Shown here one piece after another: positions 27,214 through 36,799 of a stretch of DNA of 64,000 nt. How positions within the stretch are numbered: position 1 is the stretch's first letter; each line of letters begins with the position of its first letter. This stretch comes from Dactylosporangium sp. AC04546 (GTDB lineage Bacteria; Actinomycetota; Actinomycetes; Mycobacteriales; Micromonosporaceae). The stretch lies in NCBI RefSeq assembly GCF_022095675.1, contig NZ_JAHYSG010000050.1, positions 1 to 64,000 on the forward strand. Direction: 5' to 3'. The translations under genes were made by a program, and so were the position numbers. Below the pieces are notes generated by a model. The model was given only the letters and a program-made list of their open reading frames with translations, did no database searches and was not told the DNA's origin.

Positions 27214-27537
27214 GAGATCAGCTTAGCGTCCGCCCGGTGGCGTGGACAGCGCATATGGCTGGCCAGCGTTGACCGGAAGGGCGTACCGCGCATTGCCTGT
27301 GACTCGGGTTGGGCCCAGAGGAGAGTAGCGGCGTCGTCGTGTCGTCCACACCTCGGAGGCCAGTCGCGGCAGCGGCGGCCTCGGCATAAGGCCGTATCAC
27401 CGTGGGGCTTGGAAGGCAGTGGGTTGCCATGTCCATGGTGCGTGGCGGACCAAGGCCGGCTTCTCTGCCGAGGTCCCGCCGAAGAGCCAGCACGCGGTGA
27501 CAGACAGAGATCGAAGCGCTCCGCTACTGTACGTGGC

Positions 27538-29109
27538 GTGGCCGACGCGAATAGGGATCATGCGGAGGCGGGACGTCGCCTTCGCCTGTACACCTACCTT
27601 TCTGTTCCAGAGGCGCGGACGCACTTTGCCATCATGCGAGTGTTCACCTCGACCCTGCTGGCGGATCTGTCAGCTGGCGAGGTCGCGGCGTCGCTGGCGC
27701 AACTTGAGCACGACGGCCGCATTGACGTTGGCGAGTCGGCGATCGAGCAGGTGGTTGTTCGACTCAAACAACTGCGGAAATGGGGCAACCTGGTGCCTGG
27801 GCGGCGAGAAACCAACGCCCGGTCCATCACGGAGTTCGCTCACGGCAGTCGGCGCTACCAGGTGGACAAATTGGCCGTCCGCGTGCACCGCGAAGCCGAA
27901 GAACTGCTGGCGATCCCCGAGGGCGCCCGTGAGGTCTCACGGGAGCTGCTGCCCGCGATTCGCCGGGGCATGGACGAGATCATGTCGACGATCGGCGAGT
28001 CAGTTCTGGCCGAGCAGAGGCAGGGCGCCGACGCGGGGGTCGTCGTGCGACAGCGCGAGCAGTTGGCCGAGCAGGTCACGACATTGTTCCTGCAACACGC
28101 TGAGCTGTCCGACACGGTGCGCGACTTCTACGCGCACCTCGGGCAGGTCGTCGCCCGTCATGATCTCAATCCCGACGAGATCGCCGGGTTTCGAGGATTG
28201 CTAGTGGAGTACATTCAGCTGGTCGTCGAGGACGTGCTGCGGTACACCCCACCGATTGCCGAACGCCTCGACCAGCTCGGCCGGGTGCAAAGCGAACTGT
28301 TGCGGCTGCTGGCTCCGACTGCGGATCTCGGCGAGGCTGTCGAGCGTGCACGCGGGCGGTCGGAGACGGACTGGCGGGGCCTGGCGGATTGGTTTGTGGA
28401 CAGGCCGGGTCAGCCCAGCCAGGTTTGGGCCCTGCGGGAAGCCACGACCAAGGCGATCAGCTCGCTGCTGTCCAACGTCAAGCGGTCGACCGGTGGGGGT
28501 GGAATCGCGCCAGGTCGCCGTGCGGAATTGATTCGCCTTGCCGGCCGCTTCGATGCGGCGACACCGTGGGAGGCCCACACTCTGTTTGCCCACGCCTTCA
28601 GCCTGGCATCAGCGCGGCACTGGGTGATTCTACCCGACGTCGATGAGACTCCACCTTCCGAGCCGTGGTGGCGCGGATCGAAGTTACCGGTTCCGGTGTC
28701 GGTATCGAGCCGGGCGGAACCTGCGGCACGTGGCCGCGCAGCGCGCATCGTTGAGAATCCGCTTGGCGAGTACGCGGCGCTTGCGGAGGCTGAAGCGGAG
28801 GCTCGCCAGCGTGACGCGGTGTACGCCGAGCTACGCGCGGTTGCTGATCGGCTCGCCGAGGTAACGCTGTCAGCTGGGGCACTGGATGTGTTGTATGACC
28901 TGATCCGCCGGGCGATGGGCCATCGCGAGGAGGTCGATGGGATCGGGGAGTTCGTCCACTCGCCGTCAGCCCTGAGGGTCCAGGTCGGACCGAAGGCCGA
29001 TGCTCGCGTGCAGATCCGCGCGGCACACGGCGTGTTGACGCTGCACGGCATTACCGTCTCCGTCAGCCTGTGCGGGCAGACACCTACGGCGCGAGGCGTC
29101 GATGGTTGA
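27538..29109 (+). CDS. jetA: Wadjet subunit JetA (DUF2397, TIGR02677)
   Basis: 523 residues from the GTG at 27538; longer in-frame extensions run through the repeat region and look non-coding. No ribosome-binding site is present, but TACTGT lies seven bases upstream, so a leaderless transcript is plausible. The protein is helical, with LYTYLSVPEARTHFAIMRVF and FDAATPWEAHTLFAHAFSLA as expected for DUF2397. In Wadjet, JetA is a kleisin-like subunit bridging the SMC-like ATPase JetC and JetB in a complex that recognises and cleaves small circular DNA such as plasmids. It is the first gene of four overlapping genes; its stop lies 8 bp inside jetB. Confidence 0.85.
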   Translation: MADANRDHAEAGRRLRLYTYLSVPEARTHFAIMRVFTSTLLADLSAGEVAASLAQLEHDGRIDVGESAIEQVVVRLKQLRKWGNLVPGRRETNARSITEFAHGSRRYQVDKLAVRVHREAEELLAIPEGAREVSRELLPAIRRGMDEIMSTIGESVLAEQRQGADAGVVVRQREQLAEQVTTLFLQHAELSDTVRDFYAHLGQVVARHDLNPDEIAGFRGLLVEYIQLVVEDVLRYTPPIAERLDQLGRVQSELLRLLAPTADLGEAVERARGRSETDWRGLADWFVDRPGQPSQVWALREATTKAISSLLSNVKRSTGGGGIAPGRRAELIRLAGRFDAATPWEAHTLFAHAFSLASARHWVILPDVDETPPSEPWWRGSKLPVPVSVSSRAEPAARGRAARIVENPLGEYAALAEAEAEARQRDAVYAELRAVADRLAEVTLSAGALDVLYDLIRRAMGHREEVDGIGEFVHSPSALRVQVGPKADARVQIRAAHGVLTLHGITVSVSLCGQTPTARGVDG

Positions 29110-30304
29110 GCGCGCATACTCCGGAGATCTCCTCGACGACTTGCCTCACCCCGAGGCTGCACAGGTGCGGGTTTGCGTGCGTACGCTGCTACGCCGCCCG
29201 ATCTTGCACATCAACGGCCGTGGGGCGGAGTTGCTTCCGCTGGTATTCCGGCATCGGGACCGACTGCGGCGACTGTTTGCCAACTATCTGGGCTATCGAC
29301 TGACCGTGGAAGGGCGACTCGCCCGCCTGTACAAGAGCGCGGACGCCGGTGCTGGTCGCGGCCTGCCGAACTTCACCCCACGCGCCTACGCGTACCTGGC
29401 GTTGACGCTGGCCGCGCTCGTCGATACGGGTCGGCAGATACTGCTGTCACAGCTGATTGCCGACATACGCGGTGCCGCGGCCGAGGCCGGGATCGCCTTA
29501 CGAGACGACTTGGTGGAGTTGCGGGCGCTGACCTCGGCATTGCGCCACTTGGTGGCCCTCGGAGTCCTTGAGGAGACCGAGGGCAGTGTTTCGGCAGTGC
29601 AGCAGCGCGGCGCGGCGGAAGCGCTGATCACCATCGACACCGATTTACTCGGCCTCATCGTGCCGCGGATGCGACACGGCAGAGCGTCTGAATTCGGGGA
29701 GTCCGGCACGACCTCGAGACAACCTGCGGGTATCGTTGCGCGCCGGCGACTGGTCGAAGACCCGGTCGTCCTCTACGCCGATCTCCCCGATGCCGAGGCG
29801 CGATACCTACGCGAGCATCAGCGGCAAGAGGCGTACTGGCTGGAACGCTACGTCGGCCTGCAGGTCGAAATCCGGGCGGAAGGCATCGTCGCCATCGACC
29901 CCGACGAGTTCCTCACCGATCTTGCGTTTCCTGCGAGCTCGACGGTGTCGCGCATCGCACTGCTGATCCTGGAACCGCTTATGGCCGCCTTGCCGCCACG
30001 CGCCGACGGCTGTCACCAGGTCACGCAAGGTCAAGTCACGCAACTATGTGAGGAACTGGCTGCGCGCTACCCGTCCGCCTGGGCCAAACGCGACGTGAGC
30101 AATATGGATACCTTGGCAGGCCGAGTCATCGATCATCTGCTGGACGTCGGCGCGGCGCGGCTTGTCGGCGATGACCTGCTGCTGGTTCCAGCGGCTCACC
30201 GATGGCAACCGCATGTTGAGGAAAGGCCGGCCACCGCCGAGACGCCGCCGGACCAACACGAGACGCAGGCCACGCTGTTCGATGGCGAGGAGGCCGAATT
30301 GTGA
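29102..30304 (+). CDS. jetB: Wadjet subunit JetB (DUF2398, TIGR02678)
   Basis: 400 residues from the ATG at 29102, overlapping jetA by 8 bp and jetC by 4 bp. Features match DUF2398: RPILHINGRGAELLPLVFRH near the start, FTPRAYAYLALTLAALVDTG, and SALRHLVALGVLEETEGS. In the Wadjet complex this is the winged-helix (KITE-like) partner that binds JetA. Length is normal for the family. No truncation or frameshift is seen. Confidence 0.85.
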   Translation: MVERAYSGDLLDDLPHPEAAQVRVCVRTLLRRPILHINGRGAELLPLVFRHRDRLRRLFANYLGYRLTVEGRLARLYKSADAGAGRGLPNFTPRAYAYLALTLAALVDTGRQILLSQLIADIRGAAAEAGIALRDDLVELRALTSALRHLVALGVLEETEGSVSAVQQRGAAEALITIDTDLLGLIVPRMRHGRASEFGESGTTSRQPAGIVARRRLVEDPVVLYADLPDAEARYLREHQRQEAYWLERYVGLQVEIRAEGIVAIDPDEFLTDLAFPASSTVSRIALLILEPLMAALPPRADGCHQVTQGQVTQLCEELAARYPSAWAKRDVSNMDTLAGRVIDHLLDVGAARLVGDDLLLVPAAHRWQPHVEERPATAETPPDQHETQATLFDGEEAEL

Positions 30305-33300
30305 ATCTCCCTCTGGGCCAAGACGGCGTTCAGCCGCCCTCTCGGTGGCGGTTGCATCGTGGCGGCATTCTCAACGTCTGGGAGTACGGCGTCCGCGAGT
30401 TTGACCTGTCGGGCGGGCGGGCGGTCCTGCAGGGCAGCAATGGATCCGGCAAGTCGCGAACTCTGGAACTCGCGCTGCCGTTCTGCCTGGACGGCGACCT
30501 CCGAAATCTCGGCGCAAAAGGCTACGACTCCGTGAGCGTGCGGCGGCTGATGCTCGATCACTACAACGGCGGCCCCAACCGTATCGGCTACAGCTGGATG
30601 GAACTGCGCCGAGTTCGCGATGATGGTGCCGAAGAGTTCCTCAGTTGCGGTGTCGGGATCAAGGCGTCGAAGGCGACCGACGACATTGCCAACTCGTGGC
30701 GGTTTATTACCGAAGCCCGGGTCGGCATCGACTTTCGGCTTGCCACCGCCGAGAACACGCCGCTGGACATCGCAGAACTGAAGGACGCTATCGGCGCCCA
30801 AGCGGTGGTCACCGACCCAGATGCGTTCCGGTCCCGGGTGGCTGCCGCCGTCTACGGCATCGACGACCTGCAGCGATACGATGACCTCCTCCACCTGCAA
30901 CGTACGCTGCGCAACCCTGACGTCGGGGTCAAGGCGGTCGCAGGGCAACTCGAGGAGTACCTCAGTGAGGCGCTGCCGCCACTGGAGCCGGAAATCCTCA
31001 ACAGGCTCGCGAACCAGTTCCAGGACCTCGAGGCCATCCGAGAGAACATCGGACGTCTTGGGCAAGCCGACGACTCGCTGTCGAGCTTCCTGATCGACTA
31101 CCGCGACTATCTGCAGACAGCACTGCGCGAGCGAGCCACAATGCTATTCCAGGCACAGGAAGCGCTTGCTGCCCATCGGACAGCGGCGTCACAACGTCAG
31201 GAGGAACTCGCCACCCAACAACGCAAGGCCGGCGAGGCGCAACGCAACATCGATGAGTTGGAACGTGCCGAACGGGAGCTGAAGGCGCAGATCGATGAGC
31301 TCAAGGGCAGCGACGAATACAAGGACCACCGTGACCTAGCGGACAAACGCGCCACGGTCGACGCCTTGAAACGTAACGCCAGCACCAGCTTGTCCAGTGC
31401 CGCGGCTCATCGCAGCTCAGAGGACCGCGCCTGCTCGACCGTACTCGACGTCCTTAACGCGGCTCAACGTGCTGGCACCCAGGCTGCCGAAGACGCCCAC
31501 GCCGCGGCCGAGCTTCTTGCCGACGTAGGGCTTGATCGATTTGTCATTCCAACCGTGCCCTCGGTACCCGAGCCCAACCCGATAACCAGCACGGAGCATG
31601 TCCAACTCGCCGCGGAGCCCGATGGCGTACCCCAGCCGGTGCAGCGCTCGGCACCTCCAGCGTTCGATCTCGATGCACTGCGCACCGCCGTCGTGGACGC
31701 ACTCGCCCAGGCCGAGCGGGCCCGCGCCGTCGCCGAACGTCGGAGCGCCATCGCCGCCTCCCTGCTGCAGACAGCGGAGCGGCTCGACGGAGAGCTAGGC
31801 GAGATCGACAAACTCAAGGCGACGGCCGAGGAGGCTGCGGAGGCAGCCAGAGAGGCATCCGAGCGTCACGATCAGTGCCTTCGCACGCTCACAGCTGAAG
31901 CCGCTGCCTGGCTGACGGGGCTTACTGCCTGGGCGGACAACTGCCTTTTGATCGCGGCGGCATTGGCTGGCCGGCCGGCTGCTCCCACCACGGCCGAGCT
32001 CATCGACGACCCGGTTGCGGTAACCCGCGGCGCACGCGTGCGGCACCTCGCATGGATTGCGCCGGCCGTCGTTCAAGCTCGGCAGGACGCGAGCGATGCC
32101 CGAGCGCACTACACGAGCCTGGAGGCCGAACAGGGTCGCCTCGACACCGAACTACAAGCGCTGCGGGCCGGCGGTGACGTTCTGCCGCCGTACCCGGAGC
32201 ACCCTCGTGCCAGCCGGGCAAGCCGGCCGGGTGCGCCGTTCTACCAGCTCGTCGACTTCCGCACAGGACTATTGGAAGACGAGCGCGGCGGCCTAGAAGG
32301 TGCGCTACAAGCGAGTGGATTGCTCGACGCGTGGGTGAACCCCGACGGCGGACTCAGCGACCCCGACCTCAATGATCTGGTCGCGGTGGCTCTGACCGGC
32401 CCCCACCCGGCCGGCCATCGGCCGAACACGCTCGCATCGGCGCTTGTCGCGGCTCCGCCAGCCCAATGTCAGGTCCCCATCGACGTTATCGACAGGTTGC
32501 TGGCCGCCGTCCTGCTCGACGACGATCAGACCACAACGGACCAAATGGATGTGGCGGTATCCACGAGCGGTCGCTGGCGAGCCGGGAACCTTACAGGCGC
32601 CTGGCACAAGCCACGCGCTGAGTACGTCGGCCCCAGCACCCGTGAAGCCACCCGCCAGCGGATGATCGCCGAACTCTCCGCGCAACATGAGGAGGTCACT
32701 CGCGAACTCGCAGCCGAACAAGTTCGGTGCCACGACCTCGCCGAAGCGGTTGCGACATGGGAACGTCACACCGAAAATCTTCCTGAGCCCGTCACGCTCG
32801 TCACGGCGCACGCCGAAGTTCGCATGGCCGAGGACATACGCGATACAGCAGAGGAGCAGACCAAGGCAAAGATCAAAGTCCATGCGGAGGCATTCGCCCG
32901 CTGGCAAGCCGAGCGGGCCGTGGTGAGCCGCAGCGCCGCAGAGTCCAACCTACCCAGCGACACAAGCGCACTCGCGGCCAGGTGCCTCGCGATCGGCCGC
33001 GCCATCGAGGCATGTAAGCGACTGCACGGCGCTCTGGGTCAGTTGCAACCCGCCATCCTTGACATCGCTGGAGCCATTGCCAAATTCGACGAGGCGGCAG
33101 CGAGTCGGGCGCAAGCGGAGCAACAGGCAGGCGCGGCCCATAGCACGTACGCCGAGGCCGCCAAAGCGCTTCAGATACTGGCGGAGAACCTGGGCGTCAC
33201 GGGCGACCAGCTCGAACGGACTCTCACCGGACTGGCCACCAAGCATCAGAACGCCCAGGCTGCACTGCCCCTCCAGCGAACCGACCGACAACGTGCGGAT

Positions 33301-34458
33301 CGCCAGATTGTGGCACTGGAGACTCTCATCGGGTTGGACCAGACTGCTGAGCAGGAGAAGCAAGGCGCAGTCACGGCAGCTGAACAAGATTTCGATCGGG
33401 TAGCCATCGCGCCCGGCGTTTGGCTGGCGGCAACGGGGGAGTCTGATCGGTCGCCCGCGTCGCGGGAGGACGCGTTGCGCGTCGCGCATGGGTACGCCAC
33501 AACAGTCGTCAACGAAGGCCACCTCGTCAACTCGTTGCAGCGCCTGCAGGCCGCCCTGCCGAACGGCCACGAAGCCCATGTCGATGCCGAGGTCGCTCCG
33601 CTGATCGTGCACGTGAGCGACGGTGAGCAGCATCGCCCGGTTGCCGATGCCGCCCGCCATACACACGAGCGGTTGCACGAGGACCAGCAGAAGCTCGACG
33701 ACCGCTATCAGAAGATCTTTGAACGATTCCTGTTGCGTGACCTCGCCGAGCATCTACGCCGTCACATCGACGCCGCCGATGACCTTTGCCGGCGGATGAA
33801 CACCATCCTGGCCGGCGCCCAGTCGAGCCAGGGCGTTCACGTCCAGCTCAGCTGGGCTCCCTCGCCCGCCCTGGATGACGCCACACGTCAAGCATTGGAG
33901 CTGGTCGGCAAGTCACTCGCGGTCCGAACCGAGGACCAGGACAACACGCTCCGCAAGGCGCTTCAGGACCGCATCGAAGCCGAACGGGACAAGCGTGACG
34001 TGCACTACGCCCAGGTGCTTGCATACGCCTTGGACTACCGAAGCTGGTACACCTTTACGGTGCGCGTGCAAGACATCGGCCCGGACGGCCGGTCGCGCAA
34101 CCGCAGGCTGCGGCAACTCTCCTCAGGCGAAACCCGGCTGGTGTCCTACATGACCCTGTTTGCAGCAGCGGCGGCCTTCTATGATGCCCTGACCGCACCG
34201 GGCACACGACCATTACGCCTGGTTCTCCTCGACGAGGCATTCGAAAGGCTGGACGACCCCACGATCACCCGACTACTTGAACTCCTCGCCGAAGAACTCG
34301 ATATGGACTGGATCATCACCTGGCCCGGCGGCTCCGCGTTCTCGCCGAAAATCAGTCGCATGCACATCTACGACGTCTTCAGGCCCAAGGGCGCGCCCGG
34401 CATCGCCTTCGTCCACACCACCTGGGATGGCGCGACCGCCGCGCGTCAGCAGTCGTGA
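30301..34458 (+). CDS. jetC: Wadjet SMC-like ATPase JetC (TIGR02680)
   Basis: 1385 residues from the GTG at 30301 (GTGA overlap with jetB). Walker A GSNGSGKS is at residues 45-52. Long coiled-coil arms are obvious (for example RQEELATQQRKAGEAQRNID near 300). The ABC signature LSSGETRLVSYM is near 1270, and Walker B with D-loop (LVLLDEAFERLDD) near 1306. It is an SMC/MukB-like motor that extrudes DNA loops; in Wadjet this lets the complex sense circular plasmids. All catalytic motifs are intact, and the length is typical of TIGR02680. Confidence 0.9.
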   Translation: MNLPLGQDGVQPPSRWRLHRGGILNVWEYGVREFDLSGGRAVLQGSNGSGKSRTLELALPFCLDGDLRNLGAKGYDSVSVRRLMLDHYNGGPNRIGYSWMELRRVRDDGAEEFLSCGVGIKASKATDDIANSWRFITEARVGIDFRLATAENTPLDIAELKDAIGAQAVVTDPDAFRSRVAAAVYGIDDLQRYDDLLHLQRTLRNPDVGVKAVAGQLEEYLSEALPPLEPEILNRLANQFQDLEAIRENIGRLGQADDSLSSFLIDYRDYLQTALRERATMLFQAQEALAAHRTAASQRQEELATQQRKAGEAQRNIDELERAERELKAQIDELKGSDEYKDHRDLADKRATVDALKRNASTSLSSAAAHRSSEDRACSTVLDVLNAAQRAGTQAAEDAHAAAELLADVGLDRFVIPTVPSVPEPNPITSTEHVQLAAEPDGVPQPVQRSAPPAFDLDALRTAVVDALAQAERARAVAERRSAIAASLLQTAERLDGELGEIDKLKATAEEAAEAAREASERHDQCLRTLTAEAAAWLTGLTAWADNCLLIAAALAGRPAAPTTAELIDDPVAVTRGARVRHLAWIAPAVVQARQDASDARAHYTSLEAEQGRLDTELQALRAGGDVLPPYPEHPRASRASRPGAPFYQLVDFRTGLLEDERGGLEGALQASGLLDAWVNPDGGLSDPDLNDLVAVALTGPHPAGHRPNTLASALVAAPPAQCQVPIDVIDRLLAAVLLDDDQTTTDQMDVAVSTSGRWRAGNLTGAWHKPRAEYVGPSTREATRQRMIAELSAQHEEVTRELAAEQVRCHDLAEAVATWERHTENLPEPVTLVTAHAEVRMAEDIRDTAEEQTKAKIKVHAEAFARWQAERAVVSRSAAESNLPSDTSALAARCLAIGRAIEACKRLHGALGQLQPAILDIAGAIAKFDEAAASRAQAEQQAGAAHSTYAEAAKALQILAENLGVTGDQLERTLTGLATKHQNAQAALPLQRTDRQRADRQIVALETLIGLDQTAEQEKQGAVTAAEQDFDRVAIAPGVWLAATGESDRSPASREDALRVAHGYATTVVNEGHLVNSLQRLQAALPNGHEAHVDAEVAPLIVHVSDGEQHRPVADAARHTHERLHEDQQKLDDRYQKIFERFLLRDLAEHLRRHIDAADDLCRRMNTILAGAQSSQGVHVQLSWAPSPALDDATRQALELVGKSLAVRTEDQDNTLRKALQDRIEAERDKRDVHYAQVLAYALDYRSWYTFTVRVQDIGPDGRSRNRRLRQLSSGETRLVSYMTLFAAAAAFYDALTAPGTRPLRLVLLDEAFERLDDPTITRLLELLAEELDMDWIITWPGGSAFSPKISRMHIYDVFRPKGAPGIAFVHTTWDGATAARQQS

Positions 34459-35783
34459 CGCCCCCGTTGCCGGAAGCCGTTCGGCACGCACTCGATCGGC
34501 CCGAACTCGCACTCTTGTGGCAGAGGATACGCAAGCAGCTCGAACGCACCGACGCACAGCCCCGCGGGACCGTGAGGATTCCGATACCCGATCACCGCAC
34601 CGCCTCCGAACTGGGGGCGATCCTCGGCCGACGACTCACCGGCCACATCGGCAAAAACACCCAGGTCGACCTGGGAAAGCTTGACCAGATCCTGCGAGCC
34701 GGACCCGCTCAGCGCGGCCTACCTGACGTCATCGTTGCGCTCACCGGAGAACAGCTCCTGCAAAAGCAGGTCCAACGGAACACTCGCACCGCTGACAACC
34801 AGCAGGTCTGGCAGGAACTGCTCGACCTCATGGAAGGCGTTCCGCAAATGGCCAGCGAACGGGCGCTGCTCGCAAAAAGTCCGGTCGGTCCCGTTCAACA
34901 TCCACCGGACGACACGGCGGCAAGCACGACGTCATGGCAAGTGTACGAGCCGGCAATACGCGCAGCCTGCATCTGGTGGAGAGCCCACAACGACGGACGA
35001 CGCATGGCAGCCAGACAACTGGCCGGCCTAGCCTTCCGAGACACAAAGAAATGGACCGACCAACGCCGCATCGCATTCGCCAACCTCGCACAACGGCCAT
35101 TCGATCAGGCGGTGGACGAGGCCGACATCCCGATCAAACTGAGTGGACCCCTCGTCTGGAAGTTCCAGGACACGATCGCTCACGCGGCCACCGCACGACC
35201 ATGGATCGGTCTCCCCGCTCAAGGAATCCGTACGCTCGGATACATCGAATGCGACGCCAAAGGAATTCTTGTAGTCGAGAACATGGAGGCGTTCGAAAAG
35301 GTATGCCTATTGGACGGGATCACCGATCGGTGGCTATGTGTGTGGAACCAGGGAAACCCCAGCAAACGACTGATGAGGTTCCTGGCCGACCTCAATCTCA
35401 TGGTCGCCGCGTGGTGCGACCTGGACGCATACGGAATACGGATGATCGCCAACCTGGAGAAAGGGCTCGGTCGCTCAGTTACTCCAGTTGGTATGTCGCT
35501 TGCCCTGTGGCGCGCTGGAACGAAACTACTGCAGACCGCTCAGCAACTCGCGTGGGCGCGAGACGTTGCGGCGAACTTTTCGACAACAGGCCCGGCTCCA
35601 TTGCGTGAGCTGGCCGTAGCAATCGCTGAGACCGGTGACTGCTGCGAACAAGAGACGCTGTACGAACAGGTCCTACCCACACTTGATGCCACCCTACGAG
35701 CGTTCGAGCAAAGCGCGCATGAGCTCGAAGAATCGGCTGCTGTCTCTCACCTCCAGGGCGGTAGTCAGGACGTCGGCCCGTAG
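34455..35783 (+). CDS. jetD: Wadjet nuclease JetD (DUF2399 Toprim, TIGR02679)
   Basis: 442 residues from the GTG at 34455, again a 4-bp GTGA overlap. The C-terminal Toprim shows GILVVENMEAFEKV (catalytic Glu near residue 275) and WCDLDAYGIRM (DxD at about 321-323). This nuclease cuts the DNA once JetABC has processed it. The N-terminal part carries the DNA-binding arms typical of DUF2399 proteins. The intact motifs, with three intact upstream partners, indicate a functional operon of the DUF2397/2398/2399 class (type II Wadjet, as I recall the naming). Confidence 0.9.
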   Translation: MTPPLPEAVRHALDRPELALLWQRIRKQLERTDAQPRGTVRIPIPDHRTASELGAILGRRLTGHIGKNTQVDLGKLDQILRAGPAQRGLPDVIVALTGEQLLQKQVQRNTRTADNQQVWQELLDLMEGVPQMASERALLAKSPVGPVQHPPDDTAASTTSWQVYEPAIRAACIWWRAHNDGRRMAARQLAGLAFRDTKKWTDQRRIAFANLAQRPFDQAVDEADIPIKLSGPLVWKFQDTIAHAATARPWIGLPAQGIRTLGYIECDAKGILVVENMEAFEKVCLLDGITDRWLCVWNQGNPSKRLMRFLADLNLMVAAWCDLDAYGIRMIANLEKGLGRSVTPVGMSLALWRAGTKLLQTAQQLAWARDVAANFSTTGPAPLRELAVAIAETGDCCEQETLYEQVLPTLDATLRAFEQSAHELEESAAVSHLQGGSQDVGP

Positions 35784-35964
35784 AGTGGTTCCCATTACCT
35801 AGGCCTATCCTGAAGTCTTCGTCCACCACAGTTTGGACTCCTGGACCGTCGTGGGAGATTCCCGAAATCCGGAGTGTCAGCGCTCACGAAATCCCGCTCT
35901 CGCGATGATCTTGTGGTGATCGTTGGCGTGTTTCGGGTGTCCAGTGTGGACTGTGGTAGCTGAT

Positions 35965-36258
35965 CCCGGTGGGATCTTGAGCAGCTGCTGCCGCATCTGG
36001 CGAGGTCAAGATCGACGGGATTCATCAGGCCGACGGTGGAATCGTGATCGATGCCCAGTCCCGCGCTGCGCGGGTAGCCTGTCCGGGCTGTGGTATCGAG
36101 TGCCGCGGGTGCACGGCCGGTACCGTCGGCGTCTGGCGGACACGGCCCTCGCGGGGCGACCGGTCGTGATCCGGTTGCTGGTACGGCGGCTGATCTGCCG
36201 GACGAGCGAGTGCGCCCGGCTCACGTTCGTCGAGAGATCCCGGGTCTGACGATGCCGT
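35965..36258 (+). pseudogene. ISL3-family transposase N-terminal remnant
   Basis: The plus strand encodes LLPHLARVKIDGIHQADGGI and RVACPGCGIE, then shifts frame to VHGRYRRRLADTALAGRPVV and IRLLVRRLICRTSECARLTF, then ends. This matches the start of ISL3 transposases with their CxxC...C...C zinc-binding residues. There is at least one frameshift near 36095, and no catalytic DDE region. It is a dead fragment between jetD and the gene at 36221. Confidence 0.7.
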
Positions 36259-36571
36259 GGGGAGCGCCGCCGGCGGTATAGCCCGCGGCGAAGAACAACC
36301 TGCCGTCCAGGACGATCCACCACTCGTCGTGGACTGGGAGGGTGGCACGCTCGACGGTACGGCCGCGGGTCGCTGGTGAGCGCTGCGCCCACTGCCGCGC
36401 CGAATTGGGCAACGCAAACCCGAGCGCGGTCAGGTCATCGTAGGCCGTGTACTTATCGACGCCGTACCGCTCGGCGTAGAGCTTCACCGTGACCGCCGAT
36501 CCGGAGCGGATCCACGCCTGTGCCGAGTCCCGGCGTTGCCGCTGACGCATTCGGTGCCGACGCGGTTGCAT
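36221..36571 (-). CDS. Conserved hypothetical HTH-like protein, 3' end altered by the ISL3 remnant
   Basis: 116 residues. The core RDSAQAWIRSGSAVTVKLYA, RYGVDKYTAYDDLTALGF and LPNSARQWAQRS is a recurrent actinobacterial small protein with a putative helix-turn-helix (VTVKLYAERYGVDKYTAYDDL). The last ~13 codons read into the ISL3 remnant on the other strand, so the native C terminus was probably replaced. The start is uncertain; an internal Met (MRQRQRRDS) may be the real one. No function is known. Confidence 0.55.
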   Translation of the reverse strand: MQPRRHRMRQRQRRDSAQAWIRSGSAVTVKLYAERYGVDKYTAYDDLTALGFALPNSARQWAQRSPATRGRTVERATLPVHDEWWIVLDGRLFFAAGYTAGGAPHGIVRPGISRRT

Positions 36572-36799
36572 GCCCGGCTGCTACCGACGGCCGGAATCCG
36601 CCCTACCACACGCTGGACGCCACCGGATCGCATGTCCTGCTCACCCCAACAGCCGCCCGCCTGCCTAGCGCTATCAGCGGCTTCTAGTGCACCACGAGGA
36701 TCTACGCCCAAAGACCGCGGACCGCACGATCGGCGGCGTTAGCTAGGCGCGTGCTGCGTGGAGAAAGGCGGCCCAGCTGGCGCCCTGGGTGTGACGTGG

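Noticed and set aside
27040..27537. In-frame 166-codon N-terminal extension of jetA
   Set aside because: It runs through the repeat cluster and has composition unlike the rest of the protein. DUF2397 proteins start near the GTG at 27538.
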